Source of the DNA: CAZUSO01 sp964622775
GTDB taxonomy: Bacteria; Bacteroidota; Bacteroidia; Chitinophagales; Chitinophagaceae
Direction of reading: 5' to 3'
NCBI GenBank assembly: GCA_964622775.1
Contig: CAZUSO010000016.1
Location: forward strand, 1 to 52,376
DNA length: 52,376 nt
Part shown: one piece after another, positions 16,161-23,689 of the stretch
Layout of the letters: the number at the start of each line of letters is the position of its first letter
Numbering within the stretch: position 1 is the first letter of the stretch
Notes under the pieces: generated by a model
The model's database searches: none
Seen by the model: the letters and a program-made list of their open reading frames with translations, nothing else
What the model was told of the DNA's origin: nothing
Position numbers and translations under genes: made by a program

Positions 16161-17210
16161 ATGAATAAACCAATTATAGGATTCACTACCGGCGATATCA
16201 ATGGTATTGGTCTGGAAGTTATTATAAAAGTATTGTCTGATAGCCGCATCCTGGATCGCTGTACTCCGGTGATCTTTGCTTCCAATAAAGCCGTCAATTA
16301 TTACCGCAGAATAGTTACGGATTATACTTTGAATTTTGTCAGCATCAAGAGTTTTGACCAGATCAACCCCAAACAGGTGAATGTGTTTAATTGCTGGGAT
16401 GAGGAAGTCAGTATTCAGCCGGGCGTATTGAATGATATTGGCGGAAAATATGCCATCCGCTCTTTGTTGGTGGGTGCGCAATGTCTTAAAGACGGCGATA
16501 TTCAGGCCATTATTACGGCGCCTATTCATAAACGGAATACGCAAAGCAATGATTTCAACTATACCGGACACACCCCCTTTTTCAAAGAGAAATTCGGCGC
16601 CCGCGATATCGTGATGCTCTTATTCTGTGAGCGGCTGCGCGTTGGTCTGGTCACAGAACATTTGCCTTTAAAGGATATAGCGAATCATATCACAATCGAA
16701 AGAATAATTACCAAAACGCATATCCTGCGGGGCAGCCTGGTGAAGGATTTCGGTATTGATAAACCGAAGATCGCTATACTCGGATTGAACCCGCATGCCG
16801 GTGATGACGGTCTGATCGGCCTGGAAGACCGGGAGATTATTCTTCCGGCTGTCAAGACGATGCAGGATCAGGGCGATCTGGTATTTGGCCCTTACAGTGC
16901 AGATGCATTCTTTGCCCGGAATCATCATGCCCATTTTGATGCAGTGCTGGCTATGTACCACGATCAGGGTTTGATTCCTTTTAAATACATCGCATCAGAC
17001 GGAGGCGTTAATTATACCTGCGGACTGCCTGTAGTGCGCACATCACCCGACCATGGTACCGCCTTTGATATAGCCGGGAAAAATATAGCTAACCCCGATT
17101 CCATGCGGGAAGCGCTTTTTGAAGCATTAGAGATATACCGGAAAAGGAAGGATTACGAGCATTACACGGCCAATCCCGTAAAACGACATAACCTGTCTGC
17201 GGAGCGTTAA
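16161..17210 (+). CDS. pdxA: 4-hydroxythreonine-4-phosphate dehydrogenase
   Basis: PdxA makes the precursor that condenses with deoxyxylulose phosphate in pyridoxal phosphate synthesis. It has 349 residues, close to the Bacteroidota length. The start MNKPIIGFTTGDINGIGLEV is typical. Metal-binding histidines are His167 (TEHLPL), His212 (NPHAGD) and His267 (YHDQG); the C-terminal RTSPDHGTAFDIAGK motif is present. The ATG at 16161 follows an AT-rich segment without a clear SD. The product of the cysteine desulfurase gene on the opposite strand uses PLP, but the two genes diverge across the MITE-like element, so co-regulation is not implied. Confidence 0.95.
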   Translation: MNKPIIGFTTGDINGIGLEVIIKVLSDSRILDRCTPVIFASNKAVNYYRRIVTDYTLNFVSIKSFDQINPKQVNVFNCWDEEVSIQPGVLNDIGGKYAIRSLLVGAQCLKDGDIQAIITAPIHKRNTQSNDFNYTGHTPFFKEKFGARDIVMLLFCERLRVGLVTEHLPLKDIANHITIERIITKTHILRGSLVKDFGIDKPKIAILGLNPHAGDDGLIGLEDREIILPAVKTMQDQGDLVFGPYSADAFFARNHHAHFDAVLAMYHDQGLIPFKYIASDGGVNYTCGLPVVRTSPDHGTAFDIAGKNIANPDSMREALFEALEIYRKRKDYEHYTANPVKRHNLSAER

Positions 17211-17592
17211 TCTTCCGTTTTGAATTTATACCATTCGTTTTTGTATTTTTTGCTAAACGCAAATACGAAATGAAGTATCAAAACAATACAGATAGTGCAG
17301 CTAATTTGTTTTGTTTCATTTCATGGTTTCAGAAATTTATTGGTTTCAATTATTTGCCGGATATTTGTTCCTTATGATGGCCGGATTGGTTCGCTTTTAA
17401 CTAATCCCGTTGATTAAACTTAATCCCAGGAGAATTTTTCCCAAATCAATTTTTGCATTTTAATTGTATTTTTGACGAATTGTAAAGCTAATATTCAATC
17501 GCTGAAGTCAGTCCTTCACCAATAGATGTATGCTTGAACAGGATTTTGGTGTCAGGCGGGGTAATATCTTCAATTAAGGTTATAACTTTGAA
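17211..17592. other. Intergenic region after pdxA
   Basis: AT-rich, no recognisable gene. It contains a candidate -7 box TATTTTTG at 17467-17474 (a TTTG lies only 12 bases before it, too close for a standard -33). No convincing pdxA terminator was seen. Confidence 0.4.
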
Positions 17593-18048
17593 GTGTCGGT
17601 TTCGTACTTAGGTTCAGGGGTATCCCCGAATGACAAGTTGCGAACTGTTGCAGGCAATACGAATTTACAGTGCTCAATAATTAAAACAGTGACAAAAGGA
17701 AAACTCTTTGGGAGAAATGGTTTGATAGAAGACTTTACCGCAAGGCTGACAAAGGTTAGCACACCTGACGGTGTTTGCTCATCAGGATATATTGACGAAG
17801 AAACGGGTAAACATTGGTTAAAGTATGTGGTTGATGACCGCGGTTTTTTTGATAATTTAATGCTTTTATCACGGCAGCCTGCAACAGGCGAGCTTATCGA
17901 CATAGCCTTATTTTCCGAAAATCAGGACGAAGCTTCAGCAGCGGTAAGAGGATTGAACCTTGAAGAGCAGACAGACACAAAAAGGAGTTCAGACAAAGTC
18001 TCACTGGCAGGCTTAATCGCCATGGTACACTACCTTTTTAAAGGATGA
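17593..18048 (+). CDS. Unrecognised 151-residue protein
   Basis: I do not recognise this gene. The frame is open from 17578 and the first start is GTG at 17593; no ATG suits, and the gene may be missing its true N-terminus. The product is soluble and of mixed composition, with no signal peptide, helix-turn-helix or nucleotide-binding motif. Visible stretches are SYLGSGVSPNDKLRTVAG, GVCSSGYIDEETGKHWLKYV and LFSENQDEASAAVRGL. The last 25 residues include VSLAGLIAMVHYLF, mildly hydrophobic. A strong intrinsic terminator follows, which supports real transcription. Codon use looks unremarkable. Confidence 0.45.
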   Translation: MSVSYLGSGVSPNDKLRTVAGNTNLQCSIIKTVTKGKLFGRNGLIEDFTARLTKVSTPDGVCSSGYIDEETGKHWLKYVVDDRGFFDNLMLLSRQPATGELIDIALFSENQDEASAAVRGLNLEEQTDTKRSSDKVSLAGLIAMVHYLFKG

Positions 18049-18121
18049 ACAGGAAAAATAAAGACAAACATTCAACCGTCGTAACTGACGGACAGGATTA
18101 ACAAACACGAAATTGAGGGAA

Positions 18122-18159
18122 AGCGTCTTTCCGGAATTCAGAAAGACGCTGCTTTTTTC
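18122..18159 (+). terminator. Strong intrinsic terminator
   Basis: A perfect 10-bp stem AGCGTCTTTC / GAAAGACGCT with a 9-base loop is followed by GCTTTTTTC. It ends the transcript of the unrecognised gene. Confidence 0.85.
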
Positions 18160-18218
18160 AATTCAACGGCCGGCAAAGCCTGCAAAATTATGAACATCCT
18201 TTTGTGAGGCTGAAGCAT

Positions 18219-19289
18219 ATGCCTAATTTTATGATAAAAAAAAGATCTTCCGGCAAAATCAGCACATATAGATCAAAAAAAGGAAAAATATTAGGAGTTG
18301 TTTTTGGAATAATTCTGTTGGGAGCCTCCCTTGGCACCTATATGGTACTGGGGCCGAATACGGGTAAATTGCCCGAGCACCACCTGTTTATCCGTGGCGG
18401 AGACAGCTATGAAATGGTATTAGACAAGCTCAAATCAGGTGGATTTATCTTCAGCAGGCTCAGCTTTGATCTGTTGGCTAAGAGTGCCGGCTATCCCGGA
18501 ATGGTAAAGCCGGGCAGGTACCGGATTACACCGCTTATGAGCAATTACGCAATGGTAAAAATGTTGCGTAACGGCAACCAGGATCCGGTTCGGCTGGTGA
18601 TTAATAAATTACGGACGAAGGAGGATTTTGTTCAGTTTCTTGCCGGGAACTTAGAGGCCGATACCGTTGAGCTGAGGCAATTGCTGCAAAGCGATACCTT
18701 TTTAAGTCGTTTTGGCTTAGACAGTAATAAAGCCCTCTGTGGAATTATCCCCGATACTTATGAATTCTGGTGGAACACGTCTGCCCGAAAAGCGCTTAGC
18801 AGGCTGTTTGATTATCGGCAAAAATTCTGGATTCCGGAGCGGATTGCTAAAGCAGAGGCTTTGAAGCTAAGCCCGGACAGCGTATATATATTAGCCTCCA
18901 TTGTGGAAGAGGAAAGCAATAAAAATGATGAGAAGCCCGATATCGCCAGTGTATATATCAACCGATTGAATGCCGGAATGCCTTTACAAGCCGATCCTAC
19001 GGTGAAATTTGCTTTGGGTGACTTTACAATTAAGCGGGTCATGAGCAATCATCTGAAGGTGGAATCGCCGTATAATACTTATCTGAACAGGGGATTGCCG
19101 CCCGGTCCGATTTGTACCCCATCCCAAATAACCATAGATGCGGTATTGAATGCAAGGCGCACCAACTATTTGTATTTTTGCGCCAAATCCGACTTTAGCG
19201 GCTACCATACTTTTTCTTCAAACTACAACACACACCTTGAAAATGCCCGGGCTTATGCAAAGGCATTAAATGAACGCGGGGTTCGTTAA
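18219..19289 (+). CDS. mltG: Endolytic peptidoglycan transglycosylase MltG
   Basis: MltG cleaves nascent glycan strands and so sets their length at the inner membrane. Starts are possible at GTG 18204, ATG 18219 and ATG 18231; I chose 18219 because of the GAGG upstream. A cytoplasmic basic tail precedes one transmembrane helix (ILGVVFGIILLGASLGTYMV), then the YceG domain. Catalytic-region signature: ILASIVEEESN (the conserved Glu), YINRLNAGMPLQADPTVKFA, ESPYNTYLNRGLPPGPI and YLYFCAKSDFSGYHTFS. The length of about 355 residues is normal. It is followed 97 bp later by the outer-membrane protein gene on the same strand. Confidence 0.93.
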   Translation: MPNFMIKKRSSGKISTYRSKKGKILGVVFGIILLGASLGTYMVLGPNTGKLPEHHLFIRGGDSYEMVLDKLKSGGFIFSRLSFDLLAKSAGYPGMVKPGRYRITPLMSNYAMVKMLRNGNQDPVRLVINKLRTKEDFVQFLAGNLEADTVELRQLLQSDTFLSRFGLDSNKALCGIIPDTYEFWWNTSARKALSRLFDYRQKFWIPERIAKAEALKLSPDSVYILASIVEEESNKNDEKPDIASVYINRLNAGMPLQADPTVKFALGDFTIKRVMSNHLKVESPYNTYLNRGLPPGPICTPSQITIDAVLNARRTNYLYFCAKSDFSGYHTFSSNYNTHLENARAYAKALNERGVR

Positions 19290-19386
19290 TTATTTTACAA
19301 CAGTTAAACTATTTATAGTGACAGGATTCCCTCTTAACCTTGTTAACCTATCTCATAAAACTATAAAATCCATTCAAAAAACATCA

Positions 19387-22176
19387 ATGCGATTTCGCTT
19401 TCTTCTCTTCCAGACTATATTATTTATTATTATTGGATATCCGGCATTTGCACAGCTTAATGTTTCCGGACGTATTGTGGACAGCATTCATGCACCATTA
19501 CCGGGTGCAACGGTGGAATTAAAAACTGAAGCAGATTCTGCGATTGCCGCTACGATAACGGATGAAGACGGTACATTTTTATTTAAAAATATTGGAAATG
19601 GCCATTACAAATTAATGGTAGCCTATATCGGACTGACCAATATCTCCCGGTCGTTTAGTCTGGAAAACACTACGAAAAATTTTGGCGACATTATCATGCT
19701 GGAAGGTGCTAATGTGCTGGAAAGCGTGGAGATTGTCGGCACGGTGGCACCCGTAGTGCAAAGAGATGATACAACACAGTATAATGCTTCCTCATTTAAA
19801 ACCAATCCCGATGCCACTGCTGAAGACCTTATTCGTAAGATGCCCGGTATGGATCTGAGCGGCGGTACGGCAAAGACCCAGGGAGAAACCGTGTCCAAAG
19901 TTTTGGTAGATGGCAAGCCGTTTTTTGGAGATGACCCTACCACTACATTGCGTAACCTGCCGGCGGAAATTGTGGATAAAATCCAGGTATATGACGAAAA
20001 AAGTGAGGAAGCAAAATTTACCGGCTTTGACGACGGGCAAACAACGAAGACCATTAATATCGTTACGAAAGGTAACGTTCAAAAAGGCCGGTTTGGCAAG
20101 GCGTATGCCGGATATGGATATGATGATAAATATAATGCCGGCGGCAGCATCAACCTGTTTAAAGACGAGCGCCGCCTTACCCTGATCGGTCAGACCAACA
20201 ACATCAATATTCAAAATTTTGATGCCCAGGATTTGGTAGGCGTTTCGGGTGGCAGACGGGGCAGAGGAGGCAGTAATAATTTTACGGTTGGCCAGCAGGA
20301 TGGCATTTCAAAAACAAACGCAGCGGGAATTAATTACTCCAATACATTTTTCGATAAACTGAAATTCTCCGCAAGCTATTTTTTCAATAATTCCAATATC
20401 AATGAGATTCAGGATTTGAACCGGCAATATATCTTATCCACTAATTCGGGGCAAAGCTATACGGAAAGCAGCCAGTCCCAAACCGAAAATTATAACCACC
20501 GGTTTAATATACGGATGGATTATACGATCGATTCCTTCAACTCTGTACTGATTATACCGACCGTATCCTTCCAAAATAATAACAGCAGTAATATGCTTCA
20601 GGGTCAAACCAACCAGGATGGCGATGCGCTCAACAGTACCATCACGGACGCTATCAGTAAACGTCAGGGTTGGAATGCCAACGCCTTCATGCTGTACCGG
20701 CACCGTTTTCAGAAAGAGGGCAGAACATTGTCTCTCAGCCTGAATCCGTCGTATAACAGTACCAACAGTGCCGGAACATACACTGCCGATAATACTTATC
20801 TTTCCACACCTTCGCTGAATGATACCCTGGATCAGCAATATACCAACAACCGTTATAACAGCAGTATAAACACACGTTTGAATTATACCGAGCCGCTGGG
20901 TAAAAAGAGCCAGTTGCAGGTACAGTACCGGCTTTACTATTCCCAAAGTGATGCGGATAAGCAAACTTATAACTACGACAATATCACCGGTGGATATACG
21001 GGTTTCGACACCTTACTGAGCAATAAATTCGGCAGTCATTACAGTAGCCATAGTCCCGGATTATCGTATCGGCTGAAGGATTCGTTATATAACCTGGGGT
21101 TTGGAATAAACTACCAGTTTGCTACGATGGACAGCCGTCGCGAACTGCCTTACGGTGCATCGGTAAATCGTGACTTTCAAAGTGTATTGCCCTATCTGTT
21201 TTTCCGGTATAATATTTCTAAAACGAAAAATCTGAGGGTATTTTTCCGTACCGATACGGAAGAGCCTGCTGTAAATCAGCTTCAGGACGTAATAGACAAT
21301 ACCAATCCGCTACAGCTTTCCTCCGGAAATCCGTTTTTGGTTCAGTCTTATGAAACCCGGCTGACAGTACGTTACAATGCTTCTGCGCCATCAAAAGGAC
21401 GCAGCTTTTTTGCCATGCTCCGGGCCGGTAACACCAATAATTATATCACTAACAGTACTATAATTGCTCAAAATGATACGTTGCTGAATCATGAATTTTT
21501 GCTGGCTAAAGGCGGCCAGTTTATGAGCCCAACTAATATGAGCGGATACTGGGATTTAAGTAGTTTTATTACTTTCGGGCAAATGATCAAACCGATTAAA
21601 ACCAACCTGAATATTAACGCAGGCCTGGGTTATGTGCGAACTCCGGGCATGATTAACCTGGAACGCAATTTTTCCAATAATAAGAATTTTTCATTAGGAT
21701 TGACATTGAGCAGTAATATTAATGAAAACATTGACTTTACGCTATCGTCCAACTCTAGCCTGAATTTTGTAAGTAATACCCTTAATACTGCTTCAAACAA
21801 CAATTATTTTAATCAAAGTTCCCGCTTTCAGTTCAACTATATTTTCTGGAAAGGTCTTGTGTTTAATACCGAACTGAACCATCAGCTATATAATGGTATG
21901 TCGCAGGGCTATAACCAAAATTTCCTGTTGTGGAATATCGCAGTGGCAAAAAAATTATTTAAAAACCAACAGGGGGAAATCCGGATTTCCGTGTTTGATC
22001 TGCTCAATCAGAACAGTAATATTTCCCGATCCGTTACCGAAAGTTATTTTCAGGATGTACAAAGCAACAATCTGCAACGTTATTTTATGCTGACCTTTAC
22101 ATACAAATTCCGAAAATTCACCGGCAATAGTGAGAAAAAGTTTTTGAAAGGTAGCGACAAGTCTGATGAATGGTGA
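19387..22176 (+). CDS. Outer membrane beta-barrel protein with CarboxypepD_reg and plug domains
   Basis: The ATG at 19387 is followed by a signal peptide (FQTILFIIIGYPAFAQ); the open frame also extends upstream into mltG but without a signal. Of 929 residues, about 25-110 form a CarboxypepD_reg-like domain (VSGRIVDSIHAPLPGATVEL), about 150-240 a TonB-plug-like domain (EDLIRKMPGMDLSGG, VLVDGKPFFGDDP), and the rest a barrel rich in Asn, Ser, Tyr and alternating strands, as in the OMP_b-brl_3 group. No SusD-like partner or TonB box is evident, so the substrate is unknown. A Gly-rich insert (GVSGGRRGRGGSNNF) near residue 285 is typical for the group. Transport or a structural role are both possible. 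Confidence 0.85.
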   Translation: MRFRFLLFQTILFIIIGYPAFAQLNVSGRIVDSIHAPLPGATVELKTEADSAIAATITDEDGTFLFKNIGNGHYKLMVAYIGLTNISRSFSLENTTKNFGDIIMLEGANVLESVEIVGTVAPVVQRDDTTQYNASSFKTNPDATAEDLIRKMPGMDLSGGTAKTQGETVSKVLVDGKPFFGDDPTTTLRNLPAEIVDKIQVYDEKSEEAKFTGFDDGQTTKTINIVTKGNVQKGRFGKAYAGYGYDDKYNAGGSINLFKDERRLTLIGQTNNINIQNFDAQDLVGVSGGRRGRGGSNNFTVGQQDGISKTNAAGINYSNTFFDKLKFSASYFFNNSNINEIQDLNRQYILSTNSGQSYTESSQSQTENYNHRFNIRMDYTIDSFNSVLIIPTVSFQNNNSSNMLQGQTNQDGDALNSTITDAISKRQGWNANAFMLYRHRFQKEGRTLSLSLNPSYNSTNSAGTYTADNTYLSTPSLNDTLDQQYTNNRYNSSINTRLNYTEPLGKKSQLQVQYRLYYSQSDADKQTYNYDNITGGYTGFDTLLSNKFGSHYSSHSPGLSYRLKDSLYNLGFGINYQFATMDSRRELPYGASVNRDFQSVLPYLFFRYNISKTKNLRVFFRTDTEEPAVNQLQDVIDNTNPLQLSSGNPFLVQSYETRLTVRYNASAPSKGRSFFAMLRAGNTNNYITNSTIIAQNDTLLNHEFLLAKGGQFMSPTNMSGYWDLSSFITFGQMIKPIKTNLNINAGLGYVRTPGMINLERNFSNNKNFSLGLTLSSNINENIDFTLSSNSSLNFVSNTLNTASNNNYFNQSSRFQFNYIFWKGLVFNTELNHQLYNGMSQGYNQNFLLWNIAVAKKLFKNQQGEIRISVFDLLNQNSNISRSVTESYFQDVQSNNLQRYFMLTFTYKFRKFTGNSEKKFLKGSDKSDEW

Positions 22177-22251
22177 TCATAATAGCCAGGTCGATGCTTG
22201 ATGTAGCCTTTCTGTCAATACTTATGAAATTGCTTCGTTCCTCCTAATGAT

Positions 22252-22281
22252 CTGATTATTAACATGCATGTTGATAATCAG
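22252..22281. repeat. 30-bp near-perfect palindrome between convergent genes
   Basis: CTGATTATTAACATGCATGT and the rest read the same on both strands except one T-G pair (28 of 30 positions symmetric). It lies 75 bp after the outer-membrane gene and 172 bp from the end of the LytTR gene. There is no T-run, so it is not a clean intrinsic terminator. A protein-binding site is possible. Confidence 0.6.
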
Positions 22282-22453
22282 GTCGTCATTTCCTTTGAAA
22301 TATGCGGCTTAATGGACATTTTAGGCTAAAAACCATGAAACATTTGCCCTTATTAGCTTTGATGGCAATCAAAGATTACGAATAGAAAATGTCCGTTACT
22401 CCAGATAAAACTTTACGCTCTTGACCGTAAAGGATTAACTGCAAAGCAAATCC

Positions 22454-23050
22454 TTATGCATAAACGGCATTATTCGTGGTACGATCAAGCCATTGCTGAA
22501 ATGCCCCGGATTGCACCTTACTGATAACAATGGTGGCAAAATTCGGAACGGACAAGTTAACCGCCAACTCTCCTGAAGGTAATCGCTTCGTATTATTTAC
22601 GACATTACTATGGATGATGCATTCCTTATTGATCCGGTAAAATATAGCCGGATTTAATTGTGGTTGCGCCATGAGCATATTTAAAGAGTCATTTATCTTG
22701 TGGAAAGAACCATTAGCAAATGCAAAAGTAGAACCGCCTTTGGAGAAAAATAATTTGATATCATTTACGCGGATTGTAGATATCTGACCTTTATCATGAC
22801 AAAACAAAATTGAACGATAAGAAACAGGAGATCCAAAAAGCAGATTGCTGTTCTTTTGGAGATAATTGGTGTCATCTTCGTTCACCGGATTCACAGGTTG
22901 GATGTAAGATACAGAGCTGCGTTTCAGATATGCGGCAGACGGCTTGCTCAATGATCCGTATCTAAATGTATTATTATCCGAAGCTGTAGTAGATATGGAG
23001 GAGACTATTCGGAAAACAGAAGCATTTTTTTTATTTTCTAATGCATGCAT
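22454..23050 (-). CDS. LytTR-domain DNA-binding protein
   Basis: This 198-residue protein has no receiver domain. About 85 poorly conserved N-terminal residues (Ser/Asn-rich) precede a C-terminal LytTR domain: a GQISTIRVNDIKLFFSKGGS strand segment, FHKINDSLNMLMAQ, NPAIFYRINKECIIHSNVVN and the final LSVPNFATIVISKVQSGAFQQWL, matching the usual order (I.YiEs.g.Y, L..l...L....F.rihrs.iVN, i.l.....v.iSr......l). Such proteins are transcription regulators. It is single-gene and convergent with the outer-membrane gene. No sensor kinase is adjacent, so input is unknown. Confidence 0.8.
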   Translation of the reverse strand: MHALENKKNASVFRIVSSISTTASDNNTFRYGSLSKPSAAYLKRSSVSYIQPVNPVNEDDTNYLQKNSNLLFGSPVSYRSILFCHDKGQISTIRVNDIKLFFSKGGSTFAFANGSFHKINDSLNMLMAQPQLNPAIFYRINKECIIHSNVVNNTKRLPSGELAVNLSVPNFATIVISKVQSGAFQQWLDRTTNNAVYA

Positions 23051-23609
23051 CGTACTAATGATATTTATTTTTTAATAAATTTTACTCCCGACCATCGGCA
23101 CCTGTCATGTATCATACATATAAAGTATGGGTGCAAAAGTCTGTTCAATAACGCACTTTCCGCATACTATTAATTGATAAAATACCCGATTTACGTTTAG
23201 TTTATCCGTAAAATGGGTAATTATCAGACATGCTGCTAACAAGCAATTTTCAGCATATTCCAAAGGAAAAAATCATATTATTTTCAGCCTGTTCATTCTG
23301 TGAGATTAAAAGGGAAGAGATTAGGGAAAACGCTTTTAATAAGTATGATAGTCACGGGCTGTAAAATGGGCATTACTCTTGTTTTGGCGTGAATTTTTAT
23401 GGCGAAGCAAAACAAAATCCGTGGCAAACACAGGCGAAAGTCTGCATGCGATTTCCCCGGGGAAGAGGGACAGAATGAAAATAAATACAGACTGTAAATC
23501 CTGTTGTATCAATTTTCGGGATACGCTACGCCAATGTTCCGGACAGAACAGAACATCCGCTTACACTATAATATCCCTCAGTTGCCTGCAGGTGAAATAC
23601 AACCATAGA
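23051..23609. other. Long intergenic region upstream of the LytTR gene
   Basis: No gene is supported. At 23176-23225 a 20-base arm GATAAAATACCCGATTTACG is mirrored by CGTAAAATGGGTAATTATC after an 11-base loop, an imperfect hairpin. CATACATATAAAGTATG near 23114 is a smaller partial palindrome. The remainder has no codon structure or family similarity that I can see. Confidence 0.4.
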
Positions 23610-23666
23610 AACCATACAAAAAAGCGTTGATCCTGATATACGGATTCAACGCTTTTTTGTATGGTT
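23610..23666. terminator. Terminator of lon with a 21-bp perfect stem
   Basis: The arm AACCATACAAAAAAGCGTTGA (23610-23630; its first 20 are AACCATACAAAAAAGCGTTG) is exactly mirrored at 23646-23666, with a 15-base loop that pairs further. Both strands have a T-run after the GC-containing core, so it can terminate in either direction; lon stops at 23690 on the minus strand. Confidence 0.8.
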
Positions 23667-23689
23667 GAAATAGGAGATTTCTGAAAGAA

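Noticed and set aside
23379..23630. 83-residue ORF upstream of the lon terminator
   Set aside because: It is Lys/Arg/Ser/Asn-rich without ribosome site or homology and ends within the terminator stem.
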